Source of the DNA: Campylobacter volucris
GTDB taxonomy: Bacteria > Campylobacterota > Campylobacteria > Campylobacterales > Campylobacteraceae
NCBI RefSeq assembly: GCF_008011665.1
Contig: NZ_VOWJ01000023.1
Span: 1-64,000, forward strand
DNA: 64,000 bases
Direction of reading: 5' to 3'
Each line of letters begins with the position of its first letter. Position 1 is the first letter of the stretch. The notes under the pieces are model-generated. The model was not told the DNA's origin. It ran no database searches and was given only the letters and a program-made list of their open reading frames with translations. Positions 25,204 through 35,378 of this stretch are shown in pieces. A program made the position numbers and the translations under genes.

Positions 25204-25926
25204 TTAAGGATTGTTGGTATTTTTAAAAACTGATGAGAGAATGTCTATATGCTCTAATAAACCTTTTTTCATTTGAGAATTTGAAACTCTCATAGGGTCT
25301 AGTTGGACAATGACCCCTTCTTTTCTTGCGTGTTTTATAGCTGGTATAAAATCGCTATCTGCGGTAATAAGAATGATTTTTTCGATTTGTTTTTTTATAG
25401 ATAAAGTGGCAATATCTAATCCTATTTTCATATCAACGCCTTTTTGTCTGATATCTAAAACAAAATCATCGGCAGTTAAGCTATCAATTTCTATTTCTTT
25501 TTGCAAAAGCTGTTTAAATTTTTTATAATCTTTGATTTTCCATTGAAAACTATTTTCATCAATCTCGCCCAATCTTACAGCAAAATACGGCTGTTGTCTT
25601 AGACAATCTAACAAACTAGTTCTAAATTTAAAAGTATCAGTTTTTCCAAGATTTAATGATTTATCTGTTTTTTCTATAGGTGGCATAGGAACATTTTTAT
25701 TTAATGGCTCACAATCATAAATATACACTCTATATAAATAATCTTTATTTCTTCTAACAGACTCAAACACATAATCTTTTAATCGTTTTGCTAGTTCTTC
25801 AGGAGTCATATCTTTGATATGTTTTAAAGTATTATATCTTTCTATAAAAAAAGACAAATCCACTAAAACTGCGGTTTTTCTAGGCTGTATGATGGAAAAA
25901 TTTATGTCTTCGTTAAGGTTGCTCAT
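25204..25926 (-). CDS. NYN-domain (LabA/DUF88-like) protein
   Basis: The start is taken as ATG 25926, with AGGA seven bases before it; an in-frame TTG at 25956 is less likely. It has 240 residues. The PIN-like NYN fold is indicated by TAVLVDLSFF (Asp23), GVDMKIGLDIATLS and ILITADSDFIPAIKHARKEG (about 183-202), which supply the acidic metal site of putative ribonucleases. RNA processing is the usual inference for this family. It lies between flgE and the right 86-bp repeat, with a near-perfect 11-bp inverted repeat (25940-25950/25982-25992) around its leader. Confidence 0.8.
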   Translation of the reverse strand: MSNLNEDINFSIIQPRKTAVLVDLSFFIERYNTLKHIKDMTPEELAKRLKDYVFESVRRNKDYLYRVYIYDCEPLNKNVPMPPIEKTDKSLNLGKTDTFKFRTSLLDCLRQQPYFAVRLGEIDENSFQWKIKDYKKFKQLLQKEIEIDSLTADDFVLDIRQKGVDMKIGLDIATLSIKKQIEKIILITADSDFIPAIKHARKEGVIVQLDPMRVSNSQMKKGLLEHIDILSSVFKNTNNP

Positions 25927-25939
25927 AAAAATCCTAAAT

Positions 25940-25992
25940 ACATAACGAGATGTCAATCTAAAAATAAATGGATAGACGACTTCTCGCTATGT
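25940..25992. repeat. 11-bp inverted repeat upstream of the NYN gene
   Basis: Positions 25940-25950 and 25982-25992 are reverse complements with one mismatch, separated by 31 bp. The pair flanks the likely promoter and leader of the NYN gene and could be an operator or a leader stem. Confidence 0.35.
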
Positions 25993-26064
25993 GATGATAA
26001 TTTATTCTAACATAAAATAAATTAAAAATTACTATAACTTTTTAAAAAGACATTTATAAAATTT

Positions 26065-26150
26065 TATAAAGTTTTTTCAAAAACACACGATATAGCTAGT
26101 GAATCTTTTCAAAAATATTGCTTAATTAAGCGTGAGAAATCACGCTTAAC
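26065..26150 (+). ncRNA. Candidate small RNA, right copy of the 86-bp inverted repeat
   Basis: On the plus strand TATAAA (26065-26070) is followed by the 49-nt block shared with the left copy, then a 10-bp hairpin with GAAA tetraloop (26126-26135 with 26140-26149) and a long T-rich tail after it (CTTTTATTTCTTTCTTTT). The predicted transcript is about 75-80 nt and ends at the 3' end of convergent hisI, which it may also terminate. The hairpin stem differs from the left copy only by compensatory changes. Confidence 0.55.
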
Positions 26151-26772
26151 TTTTATTTCTTTCTTTTAATTTTGCTATGACATCATTTAAACTCAAATTT
26201 GCATCGGCTAATAAAACATCTAAATGATAAAGTAAATCTGCTGCTTCGCAGATTAACTCATCTTTGTCTTTTGCTGTGGCTGCTAAGGCTGTTTCTACGC
26301 CTTCTTCGCCTACCTTTTGTGCGATGCGTTTAGTGCCTTTTGCAAAAAGTTCAGCCGTATAAGAAGAATTTGGAGTGGCATTTTTCCTTGAATAGATGAG
26401 TTTTTCAAGGCGTGATAAAAATACAAAATCAGCCTTTTTAGAAATTTGCTCAAAACAAGATATATCACCACTATGACAAGTAGCTCCGCTTGGTTTAACC
26501 AAAACTAAAATACAATCTTTATCACAATCAAGCCCTAAATCTATGATATTTAAAAAATTCCCGCTTTCTTCACCTTTCATCCACAAACGCTCTTTTGTGC
26601 GGGAGTAAAATACGACTTTTTGGTGCTTAAAACTTTCTCTTAAGGCTTGTTCGTTCATAAAGCCTTGCATCAAAACTTCACACGAGTGAAAATCTTGCAC
26701 TATGACAGGGACTAAATTTGCTACTTTGTTCCAATTAATGCTTTTTATAAATTCTTCTTGATTGATATCCAT
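26146..26772 (-). CDS. hisI: Bifunctional phosphoribosyl-AMP cyclohydrolase/phosphoribosyl-ATP pyrophosphatase
   Basis: Catalyses the second and third steps of histidine synthesis. It has 208 residues. The N-terminal HisI part has QGFMNEQAL, DLGLDCDKDC and CHSGDISCF, which give the zinc and magnesium ligands. The C-terminal ~85 residues are the HisE pyrophosphatase (KGTKRIAQKVGEEGVETALA). It is the last gene of the his operon and its stop codon region overlaps the hairpin of the right 86-bp repeat. It starts 9 nt after hisF. Confidence 0.95.
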   Translation of the reverse strand: MDINQEEFIKSINWNKVANLVPVIVQDFHSCEVLMQGFMNEQALRESFKHQKVVFYSRTKERLWMKGEESGNFLNIIDLGLDCDKDCILVLVKPSGATCHSGDISCFEQISKKADFVFLSRLEKLIYSRKNATPNSSYTAELFAKGTKRIAQKVGEEGVETALAATAKDKDELICEAADLLYHLDVLLADANLSLNDVIAKLKERNKS

Positions 26773-26781
26773 TATTTGTCC

Positions 26782-27549
26782 TTAAATGCGTATTGTGATG
26801 CCTTGATCTTTTAAAAAAAGTTTTAATTCTTTTATATCTATAAGCTTTTTATGAAAAATCGAAGCAGCTAAAGCTCCATCTACTCCGAGCTTAAAAGCGT
26901 CTAAAAAATGTTCTTTAGCACCTGCTCCGCCACTTGCTACCAAAGGCACAGGGCAGATTGATCTAGCTTTGGCAAGTTGATCTAAATCATAACCTTTTTT
27001 CATACCATCTTGATTCATCATATTTAGCACGATTTCACCTGCTCCAAGCTCACAAACTTGCTTAATCCATTCTAGTGTTTTTTTACCACTATGATGAGAC
27101 TTACTCTCATCGCCTGTGTATTTATAGACTAAAAGTTCGCCATTTTCATCTTTAAACGAGTCTATACCTACAACAACGCACTGCACACCGAAATTTTTAG
27201 CAAGATTAGCAATCAAATTTGGATCATTTAACGCAGGAGAATTGATAGAAATTTTATCAGCTCCATTTGCTAAAAGCTCTTTTGCATCATCTTCGCTTTT
27301 TATACCACCTGCTACGCAAAATGGTATGGAGATATTTTGTGCGACCTTGCTTACCCAAGCCCTATCTACACGCCCATTTTTAGCTGAAGCTCCTATGTCG
27401 TAAAATACAAGCTCATCAATGCCATTTTGTGAGTAAAATTTAGCAAGCTCTATGATATCGCCCATATCTTGATGGTTTTTAAACTGCACCCCTTTTACAA
27501 CTCTGCCATCTTTGACATCTAAACAAGCTATTATGCGTTTTGCAAGCAT
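26782..27549 (-). CDS. hisF: Imidazole glycerol phosphate synthase, cyclase subunit
   Basis: TIM-barrel subunit that closes the imidazole ring and releases AICAR. It works with the HisH glutaminase. It has 255 residues. Catalytic Asp residues lie in [15 protein letters not shown] (about 6-20) and [11 protein letters not shown], and phosphate-binding loops in CVAGGIKS and VASGGAG. The start overlaps the end of hisA by 19 nt, in the order hisH-hisA-hisF. Confidence 0.96.
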   Translation of the reverse strand: MLAKRIIACLDVKDGRVVKGVQFKNHQDMGDIIELAKFYSQNGIDELVFYDIGASAKNGRVDRAWVSKVAQNISIPFCVAGGIKSEDDAKELLANGADKISINSPALNDPNLIANLAKNFGVQCVVVGIDSFKDENGELLVYKYTGDESKSHHSGKKTLEWIKQVCELGAGEIVLNMMNQDGMKKGYDLDQLAKARSICPVPLVASGGAGAKEHFLDAFKLGVDGALAASIFHKKLIDIKELKLFLKDQGITIRI

Positions 27550-28265
27550 TTTTGAGCCTCCTTAATGCTGAATTTTCCATCAAGCAAAGCTTTGCCCGTG
27601 ATGATACCACTTACTATACCTTTTAAATCGATAAAATCTTGCAAACTTGCCACGCCACCACTTGCTTGGACTTGCAAATTTGGAAATTTTTCATGCAAAG
27701 CTTTGTATAAAGCTATATTTGCTCCACTCATCGTGCCATCTTTGGAAATATCGGTGCATAAAATATGCGTGATGTTTTGATAAAAATTTAAAACATCAAA
27801 CAAAGTTTCATTACTAGTTTTACTCCACGCATCAGTAGCTACAAAAAATTCATCATTTGTACAAATGCTATCTAAAGCCAAAACTAGCTTTTGCGTGCCA
27901 AATTCTTGCAAAAATGTTTCGGTGAGCTTTTTATCTTTAATAGCTAAAGAGCCTATAACCACGCGTTTAACTCCACTATCAAGCAAAGCTTTAACCTCAT
28001 CTTTAGTGCGTATGCCTCCACCTACTTGCAAATTTACTTTGACATTTAAGGCTAATTTTTCTATGAGTTGTAATTGCCTTTTACTAGGATCTTTTGCACC
28101 ATCTAAATCCACCAAATGAAGCCACGATATGCCTTGTGCCTCATACTCTTGGAACTTAGCCAAAGGATCATAATCATACTCTTGTTTTTTAGTATAATCG
28201 CCTTTATAAAGTCTTACTACTTTGCCATTTATTAAATCTAATGCTGGAATAATTTGAGTTTGCAT
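27531..28265 (-). CDS. hisA: Phosphoribosylformimino-AICAR isomerase HisA
   Basis: TIM-barrel isomerase for the fourth histidine step. It has 244 residues. [21 protein letters not shown] has the catalytic Asp near residue 10, and [12 protein letters not shown] and [11 protein letters not shown] mark the two phosphate and base sites. It lies 7 nt after hisH and overlaps hisF. Its sequence symmetry with HisF (two half-barrels) is visible in the repeated GGIR and SGGV loops. Confidence 0.95.
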   Translation of the reverse strand: MQTQIIPALDLINGKVVRLYKGDYTKKQEYDYDPLAKFQEYEAQGISWLHLVDLDGAKDPSKRQLQLIEKLALNVKVNLQVGGGIRTKDEVKALLDSGVKRVVIGSLAIKDKKLTETFLQEFGTQKLVLALDSICTNDEFFVATDAWSKTSNETLFDVLNFYQNITHILCTDISKDGTMSGANIALYKALHEKFPNLQVQASGGVASLQDFIDLKGIVSGIITGKALLDGKFSIKEAQKCLQNA

Positions 28266-28272
28266 TTTAACC

Positions 28273-28854
28273 TTACATTGATATAAAATTTTTTAACAAC
28301 ACTTCACCCGCTTCGCCACTTCTTTCTGGGTGAAACTGCACACCATAAAAATTTGCCCTATTTACACTTGCGCTAAATTTAGTAGAATACTCGCATTCAG
28401 CTATGGTATAAGCATTTAGCGGTATATGATAACTATGCACAAAATAAAAATAAGCTCCGTTTAAACCTTTAAAAAGTTCGTGCGTGCTTGATACTTGATT
28501 CCACCCCATATGCGGGAAAGTAAAATCAGCCTTTTGTTCAAATTTTATAGTTTCAAAGTCGATGATTTTTAGGGTTTCTTGCTCTAATTCTTGTGAAAAA
28601 TTTCCTAAAATTTGCATACCAAGACAAATTCCTAAAAGTGGCTTGGTAGTGGTTTGAAGAAAATTTTCTAAATTTAATGCTTGTAAATTTTCCATCGCCT
28701 TAGCTGCAGTGCCAACCCCTGGTAGTAAAAGCTTATCTGCTTGTGAGAGTTCTTTTAAATCATGCGTGATGATACTTTTTTGCCCTAAACGATCAAGAGC
28801 AAATTTCAAAGAAGCTAAATTCGCACAACCTGTATCTATAATGGCTAAATTCAT
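28273..28854 (-). CDS. hisH: Imidazole glycerol phosphate synthase, glutaminase subunit
   Basis: Class I glutamine amidotransferase that passes ammonia to HisF. It has 193 residues. The oxyanion strand [12 protein letters not shown], the nucleophile elbow [11 protein letters not shown] (Cys near residue 77) and the His-Glu pair in [12 protein letters not shown] form the triad. Its start overlaps the hisB stop by 4 nt. Confidence 0.95.
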   Translation of the reverse strand: MNLAIIDTGCANLASLKFALDRLGQKSIITHDLKELSQADKLLLPGVGTAAKAMENLQALNLENFLQTTTKPLLGICLGMQILGNFSQELEQETLKIIDFETIKFEQKADFTFPHMGWNQVSSTHELFKGLNGAYFYFVHSYHIPLNAYTIAECEYSTKFSASVNRANFYGVQFHPERSGEAGEVLLKNFISM

Positions 28855-29918
28855 ATCATTCCTTTAGAACTTGCTAGGTTTTCATTTTCTATTTTAATAG
28901 CCATTTTTAAAGCTCTTGCAAAGGCTTTAAAAAGTCCTTCAGCTTTGTGATGATCGTTTTTTCCTTTTGCTTTTAAATGCAAACTAGCCCCCATAGCATA
29001 ACTTAAAGAATAAAAAAAGTGCTCTATCATCTCTGTGCTAAGTTCTCCAAGCTTTTCTTTTTTAAATTTAACCTTATAAACTAAATGTGGTCTATTGCAA
29101 AAATCGATCGCACATCTTGCTAAAGTCTCATCCATAGGCAAAACAAAACCATACCTTGATATGCCTATTTTTTGATCTAATGCATTTTTTATAGCCTCAC
29201 CCAAAGCAAGTGCTACATCTTCTACACTATGGTGCTCATCTACTTCTAAGTCACCTTTGCATTCAATGCTTAAAGAAATATTTGCATGAGTAGCAATTTG
29301 CTCTAACATATGATCAAAAAAAGCTATACCTGTATTGATACTAGCTTTTGGAGTGTCATTAAAAGCTAAATTTAGTTTAATTTGCGTTTCTTTGGTGTTT
29401 CTAATCACACTAGCATTTCTAAAATGCTTTAAAATATACTCACAAATTTGCTCCCAATTAAAATTAGTTTTATCGTATTTTAAACCTTTGATTTGAAGAT
29501 TTTGCGCTAAGAGCATATCGCTATCTCTATCACCTATGACAAAGCTTTTGTCTTTGTCAAAAAGTTCATTTTTTATATAATTTTCAAGCATAGCTGTCTT
29601 TGGCTTTCTACACGCACAATTTTCATGCTCAAAATGCGGACATATAAAAATATCTTCAAATTCCATGCCACAACTTTTAAAAACACTTAGCATTTTCTCA
29701 TGAGCTTTATCAAAGTCTTCTTTAGGAAAAGAATTTGTGCCTAGGCCGTCTTGATTACTCACCATGACAAATTTAAAACCATAATTTTTCAATCTTAAAA
29801 GTGCATTTATAGCACCTTTTTCAAATTCAAGCTTTTCTAAAGAATCAATTTGAAAATCATTTTTAGGCTCATCAATCAAAGTGCCATCTCTATCTATAAA
29901 TAAAATTTTTGCACTCAT
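28851..29918 (-). CDS. hisB: Bifunctional histidinol-phosphatase/imidazoleglycerol-phosphate dehydratase
   Basis: Fused enzyme of 355 residues. Residues 1-160 are a HAD-type phosphatase ([12 protein letters not shown] at 6-17, and a Cys/His zinc loop [15 protein letters not shown]). Residues 165-355 are the dehydratase ([64 protein letters not shown]). The fusion covers steps six and eight of the pathway. hisC, needed between them, is not in this window. It overlaps hisD and hisH by 4 nt each. Confidence 0.96.
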   Translation of the reverse strand: MSAKILFIDRDGTLIDEPKNDFQIDSLEKLEFEKGAINALLRLKNYGFKFVMVSNQDGLGTNSFPKEDFDKAHEKMLSVFKSCGMEFEDIFICPHFEHENCACRKPKTAMLENYIKNELFDKDKSFVIGDRDSDMLLAQNLQIKGLKYDKTNFNWEQICEYILKHFRNASVIRNTKETQIKLNLAFNDTPKASINTGIAFFDHMLEQIATHANISLSIECKGDLEVDEHHSVEDVALALGEAIKNALDQKIGISRYGFVLPMDETLARCAIDFCNRPHLVYKVKFKKEKLGELSTEMIEHFFYSLSYAMGASLHLKAKGKNDHHKAEGLFKAFARALKMAIKIENENLASSKGMI

Positions 29919-31195
29919 TTTAAGCTTTCTAATCTTACACTCACAGCATTTTTATGCGCATCAAGCCCTTCAGCACTAGCTAAAATTTCTACTATAGGAG
30001 CTAGTTTTTTAAAGCCTTCTTTGCTAAGCTCTTGCACGCTCATTCTTTTCATAAAATCAGCAAGTCCCAAAGAAGAATAAGCCCTAGTTAGACCATAAGT
30101 AGGCAAAACATGATTAGTTCCGCTTGCGTAATCGCCCATAGATTCAGGAGAATACTCACCTAAAAAGATAGAACCTGCGTGCAAAATTTGATCTAAAAGC
30201 TCATTTGGGTTTTGAGTATGGATGATTAAATGCTCAGGTGCATATTCATTAGAAATACTTATAGCGTGTTCTAAATTTCTTGCGATGATAATTTTTGAAT
30301 TTTCTATAGCCTTGCTTGCAATTTCTTTTCTTGAAAGATTTTGAAGTTGTAAGGAGACTTCTTTGCTTACATTATTAGCTAAATTTTCATCAATACATAC
30401 TAAAATCGCTTGAGAATCTGCTCCATGTTCGGCTTGAGAAAGTAAATCAGAAGCGATAAATTTAGCATTTGATTTATCATCAGCTAAAACCAAAACTTCT
30501 GAAGGACCCGCTTGCATATCTATAGCTACGCTATCGTTATTTACTTGCTTTTTAGCTTCGGTTACAAAGGCATTTCCTGGACCAAAAATTTTATCTACTT
30601 TTTCAACACTTTGTGTCCCATAAGCCAATGCTGCTATGGCTCCTGCCCCACCCATTTGATACACTTCATTAATGCCACAAAGCTTTGCTACAAAAGCTAT
30701 GGCTGGGTGCAACGGAGCTGGAGATGCTAAGGCTATGTGTTTGCACTGAGCTATCTTTGCTGGGATAGCAAGCATTAAAGCAGTAGAAAATAAAGGTGCT
30801 AAACCACCTGGTATATAAAGGCCTACTTTTTCTATGGCTCTTGTGATGATTTTACAAGTTACTCCATCAAAGGTTTGCACTTTTATGCTTTGAGTTTCTT
30901 GAGCTTTGTGAAATTTATAAATATTTTTATAAGCTATTTTTATCGCCTCTTGCAATTTATCATTAACTTTTAATGCTAAATCATCTATTTGCTTTTGGCT
31001 TAATTTTATAGAATCTAGCTTTACTTTATCAAATTTTAAAGCCATTTCTTTAAGTGCTTCATCGCCTTTTTCTTTGACTTCTTTGATAATATTTTCTACT
31101 ATAGTTTTAACTTGAGGATTAACGCCTATAGCTGGGCGTTTTAGAGCTTGTTCTTGTTGAGTTTTATTTAAATTTTCAAATTTTAATATCTGCAT
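29915..31195 (-). CDS. hisD: Histidinol dehydrogenase
   Basis: NAD- and zinc-dependent enzyme that oxidises histidinol twice to histidine. It has 426 residues. [31 protein letters not shown] and [12 protein letters not shown] (zinc ligands Gln and His) are in order, and [10 protein letters not shown] carries the catalytic Glu-His pair. The tail [16 protein letters not shown] is conserved. It lies 9 nt after hisG and overlaps hisB. Confidence 0.96.
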   Translation of the reverse strand: MQILKFENLNKTQQEQALKRPAIGVNPQVKTIVENIIKEVKEKGDEALKEMALKFDKVKLDSIKLSQKQIDDLALKVNDKLQEAIKIAYKNIYKFHKAQETQSIKVQTFDGVTCKIITRAIEKVGLYIPGGLAPLFSTALMLAIPAKIAQCKHIALASPAPLHPAIAFVAKLCGINEVYQMGGAGAIAALAYGTQSVEKVDKIFGPGNAFVTEAKKQVNNDSVAIDMQAGPSEVLVLADDKSNAKFIASDLLSQAEHGADSQAILVCIDENLANNVSKEVSLQLQNLSRKEIASKAIENSKIIIARNLEHAISISNEYAPEHLIIHTQNPNELLDQILHAGSIFLGEYSPESMGDYASGTNHVLPTYGLTRAYSSLGLADFMKRMSVQELSKEGFKKLAPIVEILASAEGLDAHKNAVSVRLESLK

Positions 31196-31204
31196 AGCTT
31201 TTCC

Positions 31205-32104
31205 TTATGAGAGCATTTTTTCAATTGGCAACACTAAAATCGCTGTCGCACCTTCGCTTTTTAAAGCTTCCATAGTTTCCCAAAAAAGATTTTCTTGACT
31301 TACCATATGCAAAGCTACTTTTGATTTATCATTTTCTAAAGGTAAAATGGTAGGTTTTTCTACACCTGGTAATAAGGCTGTGATTTTTTCAAGTTTTTCA
31401 ATAGGCGCATGAAGCATAATGTATTTTGATTCTCTAGCTTGCATGACACCATTTATTCTAACTAATAATTTATCTACAAGTTCTTGTTTATGTGAATTTA
31501 GTGCTTCATATTTTTGGATAATACAAGCTTTTGATCGATAAATCACCATAGCTTCTTTTAAACCATTTGCCTTTAAAGTCGCTCCACTAGAAACTAAATC
31601 ACAAATTCCATCTGCTAAATTTGCACTAGGAGCAACTTCTACTGAGCCTGTTAGCATACAAGTTTTATATGGGATGTTATTTTCTTGCATAAAACGCTTT
31701 AAAAGTTGAGGATATGAAGTAGCTATGCGTAAATTTTTAAAACTTTCTATGCCTTTATATTCTACATTTTCTGGTAAAGCCAAAGACAAACGACAAGTTC
31801 CAAAATCAAGCTTTTTGAGCATTTTATAATTTGAAATTTCATTTTTTGATTTTCTTTCTAATTCATTTTCTTCTAATACATTTTCACCCACAATACCAAG
31901 ATCAACCACTCCATCAAAAATAAGCCCTGGTATATCATCATCTCTTACCCTTAAAATATCTATAGGTAAATTAGTGCAAAAAGCTATAAGGCTTTGTTCG
32001 TGCATATGCATTTTAATCCCGCATTTGTTTAAAAGCTCTATGGACTCTTTAGAAAGCCTACCTGATTTTTGTATAGCTATACGCAAACGAGAATTTTCTT
32101 GCAT
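31205..32104 (-). CDS. hisG: ATP phosphoribosyltransferase, long form
   Basis: First and committed step of histidine synthesis. With 299 residues it is the long form that carries its own regulatory C-terminal domain (about 220-299, [18 protein letters not shown]..), so no hisZ is needed. That domain implies feedback inhibition by histidine. The core has [15 protein letters not shown] at the start and [20 protein letters not shown] in the PRPP site. It is first in the his operon. I saw no His-codon leader peptide or attenuator in the 200 bp upstream. Confidence 0.95.
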   Translation of the reverse strand: MQENSRLRIAIQKSGRLSKESIELLNKCGIKMHMHEQSLIAFCTNLPIDILRVRDDDIPGLIFDGVVDLGIVGENVLEENELERKSKNEISNYKMLKKLDFGTCRLSLALPENVEYKGIESFKNLRIATSYPQLLKRFMQENNIPYKTCMLTGSVEVAPSANLADGICDLVSSGATLKANGLKEAMVIYRSKACIIQKYEALNSHKQELVDKLLVRINGVMQARESKYIMLHAPIEKLEKITALLPGVEKPTILPLENDKSKVALHMVSQENLFWETMEALKSEGATAILVLPIEKMLS

Positions 32105-32289
32105 ATTTTAATCCTTAATTTATAAGATAAAATATATTAGCATAAGTAATTGATTTTTTAGCTACAAATCATCTTTTTTCAAACAATCTTAAAATTTTGC
32201 TAATTTGTTTTTTAAAATGAAAAATCTATATTTTCGTAAATAAAGTAGATAAATTAAAAAATTGTAAAAATGAGTAGATAAAGTAGGAA

Positions 32290-32311
32290 AATCCTAGCAA
32301 AAGCTAGGATT
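32290..32311 (-). terminator. Terminator of the alpha ribosomal operon
   Basis: A perfect 9-bp stem (32290-32298 with 32303-32311) with a TTTT loop on the minus strand is followed by TTTTCC. It begins 2 nt after the rplQ stop codon and separates the ribosomal genes from hisG. Confidence 0.8.
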
Positions 32312-32313
32312 AA

Positions 32314-32667
32314 TTAGGCTACAAATTCGATAAATGCCATTTCAGCAGCATCACCGCGGCGAATTCTAGTTTTAATGATTCTAGTATATCCACCATTTCT
32401 ATCTGTATATTTTGGTGCTATTTCTGTGACAAGCTTATTTGTAGCTTCTTTATCTTGCAAACTTGCAAAAACAGCTCTATGAGCATTAAAATCACCCTTT
32501 CTTGCACGAGTGATTAATCTCTCAACATAACCTCTTAATTCTTTTGCTTTAGGTAATGTTGTTTCTATTTTACCAGCTTTAATTATAGCAATGGTAAGAT
32601 TTTTTAATAAGGCAGCACGGTGAGAAGATGTGCGTCCTAATTTTCTATATCCATGTCTATGTCTCAT
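32314..32667 (-). CDS. rplQ: 50S ribosomal protein L17
   Basis: 117-residue large-subunit protein near the polypeptide exit tunnel. The start [20 protein letters not shown] is diagnostic. The terminal [20 protein letters not shown] is the conserved end of L17. It lies 3 nt after rpoA, the standard alpha-operon order. Confidence 0.97.
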   Translation of the reverse strand: MRHRHGYRKLGRTSSHRAALLKNLTIAIIKAGKIETTLPKAKELRGYVERLITRARKGDFNAHRAVFASLQDKEATNKLVTEIAPKYTDRNGGYTRIIKTRIRRGDAAEMAFIEFVA

Positions 32668-32670
32668 TGA

Positions 32671-33684
32671 TTATCCTTCGTTTTGTGCTTTTAATTCTGT
32701 AATTTTTCTTGTCAGTGTTTCTTTTGCACTATCACTAAGTTTTGAACTTCCTATAGGAAATCCTATAGACTCCATAACGCTTTTAATCTCATCGAGAGAT
32801 TTTTTTCCTAAATTTTTTAAATCTGCAAGCTCACTAGAACTCATTAAAGCAAGTTCTCCTATATAAACAACATTAGCTTTTTCTAAGCAATTATAACTTC
32901 TAGCACTTAAATTTAAATCAGTAATATTTTGTAATAATTTTACATGCTCTACTTCATTAGCTGAAGTTTGACTTACTGCTACACATTTTGCACTAGCAAT
33001 TTTATCAAACACTGATAATTGTTTATACATAGCTTCTAAAGCATTTTTAAATGCATCGCTTGGTGAAATTTGTCCATCAGTTGTGATTGTAAAAACTACT
33101 TTTTCATAATCTGGGTTATCTTCAAAAAGCACTTTTTCTATGTCATATACTGCATGTTTTACAGGTGTAAAAAACGCATCAAGTGCTATAAATTCAGGAT
33201 CTAAGAAATTTTGAACTTCTTCAGATGGAACATAACCTATACCTTTTTCTATTATCAATGTAAATTCTAAATCTGCATCTTCATTAATCGTAGCAAGATA
33301 GCTATCTGAATTTACAACCTCAATAACATCATTATCTAAGTCTTTTCCACAAATTTCTTTAGGGCCTTTAAAACTAAAAGTAACAATCTCTTTTTCAGAA
33401 TCTGTTTTTAATCTAAATCTTAATTTTTTTAGATTGATAATAAACAGCGCCACATCTTCAAGCATTCCACGCATACTATCAAATTCATGCGATACGCCTT
33501 TGATTTTTACTCCAGTTGGTGCATAACCAACTGTACTAGAGTAAAGCAAACGGCGTAAAGGATGCGCTAAAGTAATCGCATAACCAATCTCAAAAGGCCA
33601 TGCACTAACTTTTGCTACTGTATCGCTGATATTTTCAATACTAAACTCTGTCGGTGTATAAGCAGAAGTTGTAATATGTCTCAT
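32671..33684 (-). CDS. rpoA: RNA polymerase alpha subunit
   Basis: 337 residues. The N-terminal domain (about 1-230) drives dimerisation and assembly of the core enzyme, with [20 protein letters not shown] and a [12 protein letters not shown]-like strand visible. The C-terminal domain (about 255-320) has [16 protein letters not shown] and [20 protein letters not shown], the surface that contacts UP elements and activators. It is encoded 14 nt after rpsD. Confidence 0.97.
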   Translation of the reverse strand: MRHITTSAYTPTEFSIENISDTVAKVSAWPFEIGYAITLAHPLRRLLYSSTVGYAPTGVKIKGVSHEFDSMRGMLEDVALFIINLKKLRFRLKTDSEKEIVTFSFKGPKEICGKDLDNDVIEVVNSDSYLATINEDADLEFTLIIEKGIGYVPSEEVQNFLDPEFIALDAFFTPVKHAVYDIEKVLFEDNPDYEKVVFTITTDGQISPSDAFKNALEAMYKQLSVFDKIASAKCVAVSQTSANEVEHVKLLQNITDLNLSARSYNCLEKANVVYIGELALMSSSELADLKNLGKKSLDEIKSVMESIGFPIGSSKLSDSAKETLTRKITELKAQNEG

Positions 33685-33698
33685 ATCAAATACCTTTA

Positions 33699-34325
33699 TT
33701 ATTTAGAATACAACTCAACGATAAATCTTTCCTCAACTGGAATGATTACTTCTTCTCTCTCAGGTTTTCTTGTAAAAATTCCAAATCTTTTGTCTTTTTC
33801 TACATCAACCCAAGCAACTATACCAGTTTGAGCTGTCAGCTCAATAGCTCTTGAAATTTGAGGATTGTTTTTGCTTTTTTCGATAACTTCTATTTTCTGA
33901 CCTGCTTCAACTCTATAACTTGGTATATCTACTCTTTTGCCATTTACTAAAATATGTCCGTGAGTTACAAGTTGTCTTGCAAAACGACGGGTTGTTGCAA
34001 ATCCCATTCTATAAACAACATTATCAAGTCTTTGTTCTAAAAGTTGAATTAAAAGTGCACCTGTATTTCCATCTTTTCTTGCAGCTTCAGCAAATAATCT
34101 TCTAAATTGCTTTTCGCTAACTCCATACATAAATTTAGCTTTTTGTTTTTCTCTTAATTGAAGTCCATATTCGCTAATTTTTGCTTTTCTTTGTCCATGC
34201 TGACCTGGTGCATAAGGGCGTTTGTCTAAAGCACTTTTACCCGCTAATCTTCTTTCGCCCTTCATTGCTAAACTTACGCCAAGTCGTCTTTCTAATTTTT
34301 CAACTGGTCCTCTATATCTTGCCAT
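33699..34325 (-). CDS. rpsD: 30S ribosomal protein S4
   Basis: 208 residues. It starts [19 protein letters not shown] and contains an S4 RNA-binding domain (about 97-160; [20 protein letters not shown], then [16 protein letters not shown]). The protein nucleates 30S assembly on 16S rRNA. In E. coli S4 also represses its own operon through the leader RNA, which is relevant to the paired hairpins upstream of rpmJ here. This version lacks the N-terminal zinc cysteines. Confidence 0.97.
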   Translation of the reverse strand: MARYRGPVEKLERRLGVSLAMKGERRLAGKSALDKRPYAPGQHGQRKAKISEYGLQLREKQKAKFMYGVSEKQFRRLFAEAARKDGNTGALLIQLLEQRLDNVVYRMGFATTRRFARQLVTHGHILVNGKRVDIPSYRVEAGQKIEVIEKSKNNPQISRAIELTAQTGIVAWVDVEKDKRFGIFTRKPEREEVIIPVEERFIVELYSK

Positions 34326-34355
34326 AATAATTCTCCTAAATCTTATATCTTATTC

Positions 34356-34748
34356 TTAGACACGACGACGTTTTGGTGGTCTACAACCATTATGAGCTAA
34401 TGGAGTTATATCTTTTAAGAAAGTTACTTTTATACCTTCCATAGCACCTACACTTTTTACCGCTGTCTCACGACCACTTCCTGGTCCTTGAACTTTGATA
34501 CCCACTTCTTTAATACCATGTTCTTTTGCTTTATTTAAAGCATCTTCCACTGCTTGTTGTGCTGCATAAGGAGTTGATTTTTTAGAGCCTTTAAAGCCTA
34601 AACCACCTGCACTACTCCAAGCAATAGCATTTCCCATTTCATCTGTAACTGTTACCATAGTGTTGTTAAAAGTTGCATTGATATAAACTATACCTTTTGC
34701 AATATTTTTTTTAACTACTTTTTTCTTTACTACTTTTCTTTTTGCCAT
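34356..34748 (-). CDS. rpsK: 30S ribosomal protein S11
   Basis: 130 residues on the 30S platform. A basic N-terminus ([19 protein letters not shown]) is followed by [20 protein letters not shown] and the end [16 protein letters not shown], both diagnostic. It lies 10 nt after rpsM and 30 nt before rpsD. Confidence 0.97.
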   Translation of the reverse strand: MAKRKVVKKKVVKKNIAKGIVYINATFNNTMVTVTDEMGNAIAWSSAGGLGFKGSKKSTPYAAQQAVEDALNKAKEHGIKEVGIKVQGPGSGRETAVKSVGAMEGIKVTFLKDITPLAHNGCRPPKRRRV

Positions 34749-34758
34749 TTATTAGTCC

Positions 34759-35124
34759 TTATGATTTTGCACCAACAGTTTTTCTCTTACCTTTTCTAGT
34801 TCTAGCATTAGTTTTGGTTTTTTGACCGCGAACTGGTAAGCCTTTTCTATGTCTTAATCCTCTAAAACTTCCTAAATCCATCAATGCTTTTATATCCATA
34901 GCAACTTGTTTTCTAAGATCACCTTCAACCATGTAATTTTCTTGAATTTCTTTACGGATAGCTGCTGCTTCATCTTCACTTAACTCATGGACTCTTTTAT
35001 CATAAGAAATCCCTGTTTTATCTAAGATTTTTCTTGAAGTATGTAAACCTATACCATAAATATAAGTCAAGCCATATTCGATTCTTTTTTTCTTTGGTAA
35101 ATCTACACCTGCAATACGAGCCAT
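34759..35124 (-). CDS. rpsM: 30S ribosomal protein S13
   Basis: 121 residues at the head of the 30S subunit, contacting P-site tRNA and L5. [20 protein letters not shown] at the start, a helix-two-turn-helix region, and the basic tail [20 protein letters not shown] are typical. It starts 3 nt after the rpmJ stop. Confidence 0.97.
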   Translation of the reverse strand: MARIAGVDLPKKKRIEYGLTYIYGIGLHTSRKILDKTGISYDKRVHELSEDEAAAIRKEIQENYMVEGDLRKQVAMDIKALMDLGSFRGLRHRKGLPVRGQKTKTNARTRKGKRKTVGAKS

Positions 35125-35127
35125 AAA

Positions 35128-35241
35128 TTATCCTTGTCTTTGTTTATGTTTTGGATTTTCGCAAATTATGCGAACCACACCTTTACGGCGAACTATTTTG
35201 CACTTGTCGCACATCTTTTTAACAGATGGTCTAACTTTCAT
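35128..35241 (-). CDS. rpmJ: 50S ribosomal protein L36
   Basis: A 37-codon gene, easily missed for its size. The protein begins [15 protein letters not shown] and ends NPKHKQRQG. It has the zinc-binding set C11, C14, C27, H32 of the zinc-containing (C+) L36 form. AGGAG lies 4 nt before the ATG. It is the first gene of the rpmJ-rpsM-rpsK-rpsD-rpoA-rplQ operon and follows a ~130-nt structured leader. Confidence 0.96.
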   Translation of the reverse strand: MKVRPSVKKMCDKCKIVRRKGVVRIICENPKHKQRQG

Positions 35242-35255
35242 GCCTTACTCCTGTA

Positions 35256-35337
35256 TTGTAAATTCCACTTTTTTACAACTGCACCAGGTTTTTTGACTAA
35301 CCAACTATTTTCAAAATAAGTGGTAATTTTGAAAATA
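35256..35337 (-). promoter_or_regulatory. Candidate kissing-loop leader of the rpmJ/alpha operon
   Basis: On the minus strand the first hairpin (stem 35327-35337 with 35306-35316, 11 perfect pairs) has loop TTACCACTTA. The second (35272-35278 with 35256-35262, 7 pairs) has loop AAAGTGGAA. The 6-mers CCACTT and AAGTGG in the two loops are complementary, so the hairpins could kiss. The second ends 6 nt before the AGGAG ribosome binding site of rpmJ. The layout fits autogenous control of a ribosomal operon, but the binding protein is unknown. Confidence 0.5.
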
Positions 35338-35378
35338 CTTCTTCATACAGTTTGATTGCAATTTCTGCAAAAGCACTA

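Noticed and set aside
21669-26150. The inverted repeats as ends of a transposon
   Set aside because: No transposase or target-site duplication is visible, and the segment carries the hook gene. Compensatory changes point to RNA function instead.
32244-32282. 10-bp direct repeat AGTAGATAAA (32244-32253 and 32273-32282)
   Set aside because: It is short, A/T-rich and in a spacer, so chance is likely.
32105-32289. Possible histidine attenuator upstream of hisG
   Set aside because: There is no short open frame with His codons and no alternative hairpin pair. The only strong hairpin belongs to the rplQ terminator.
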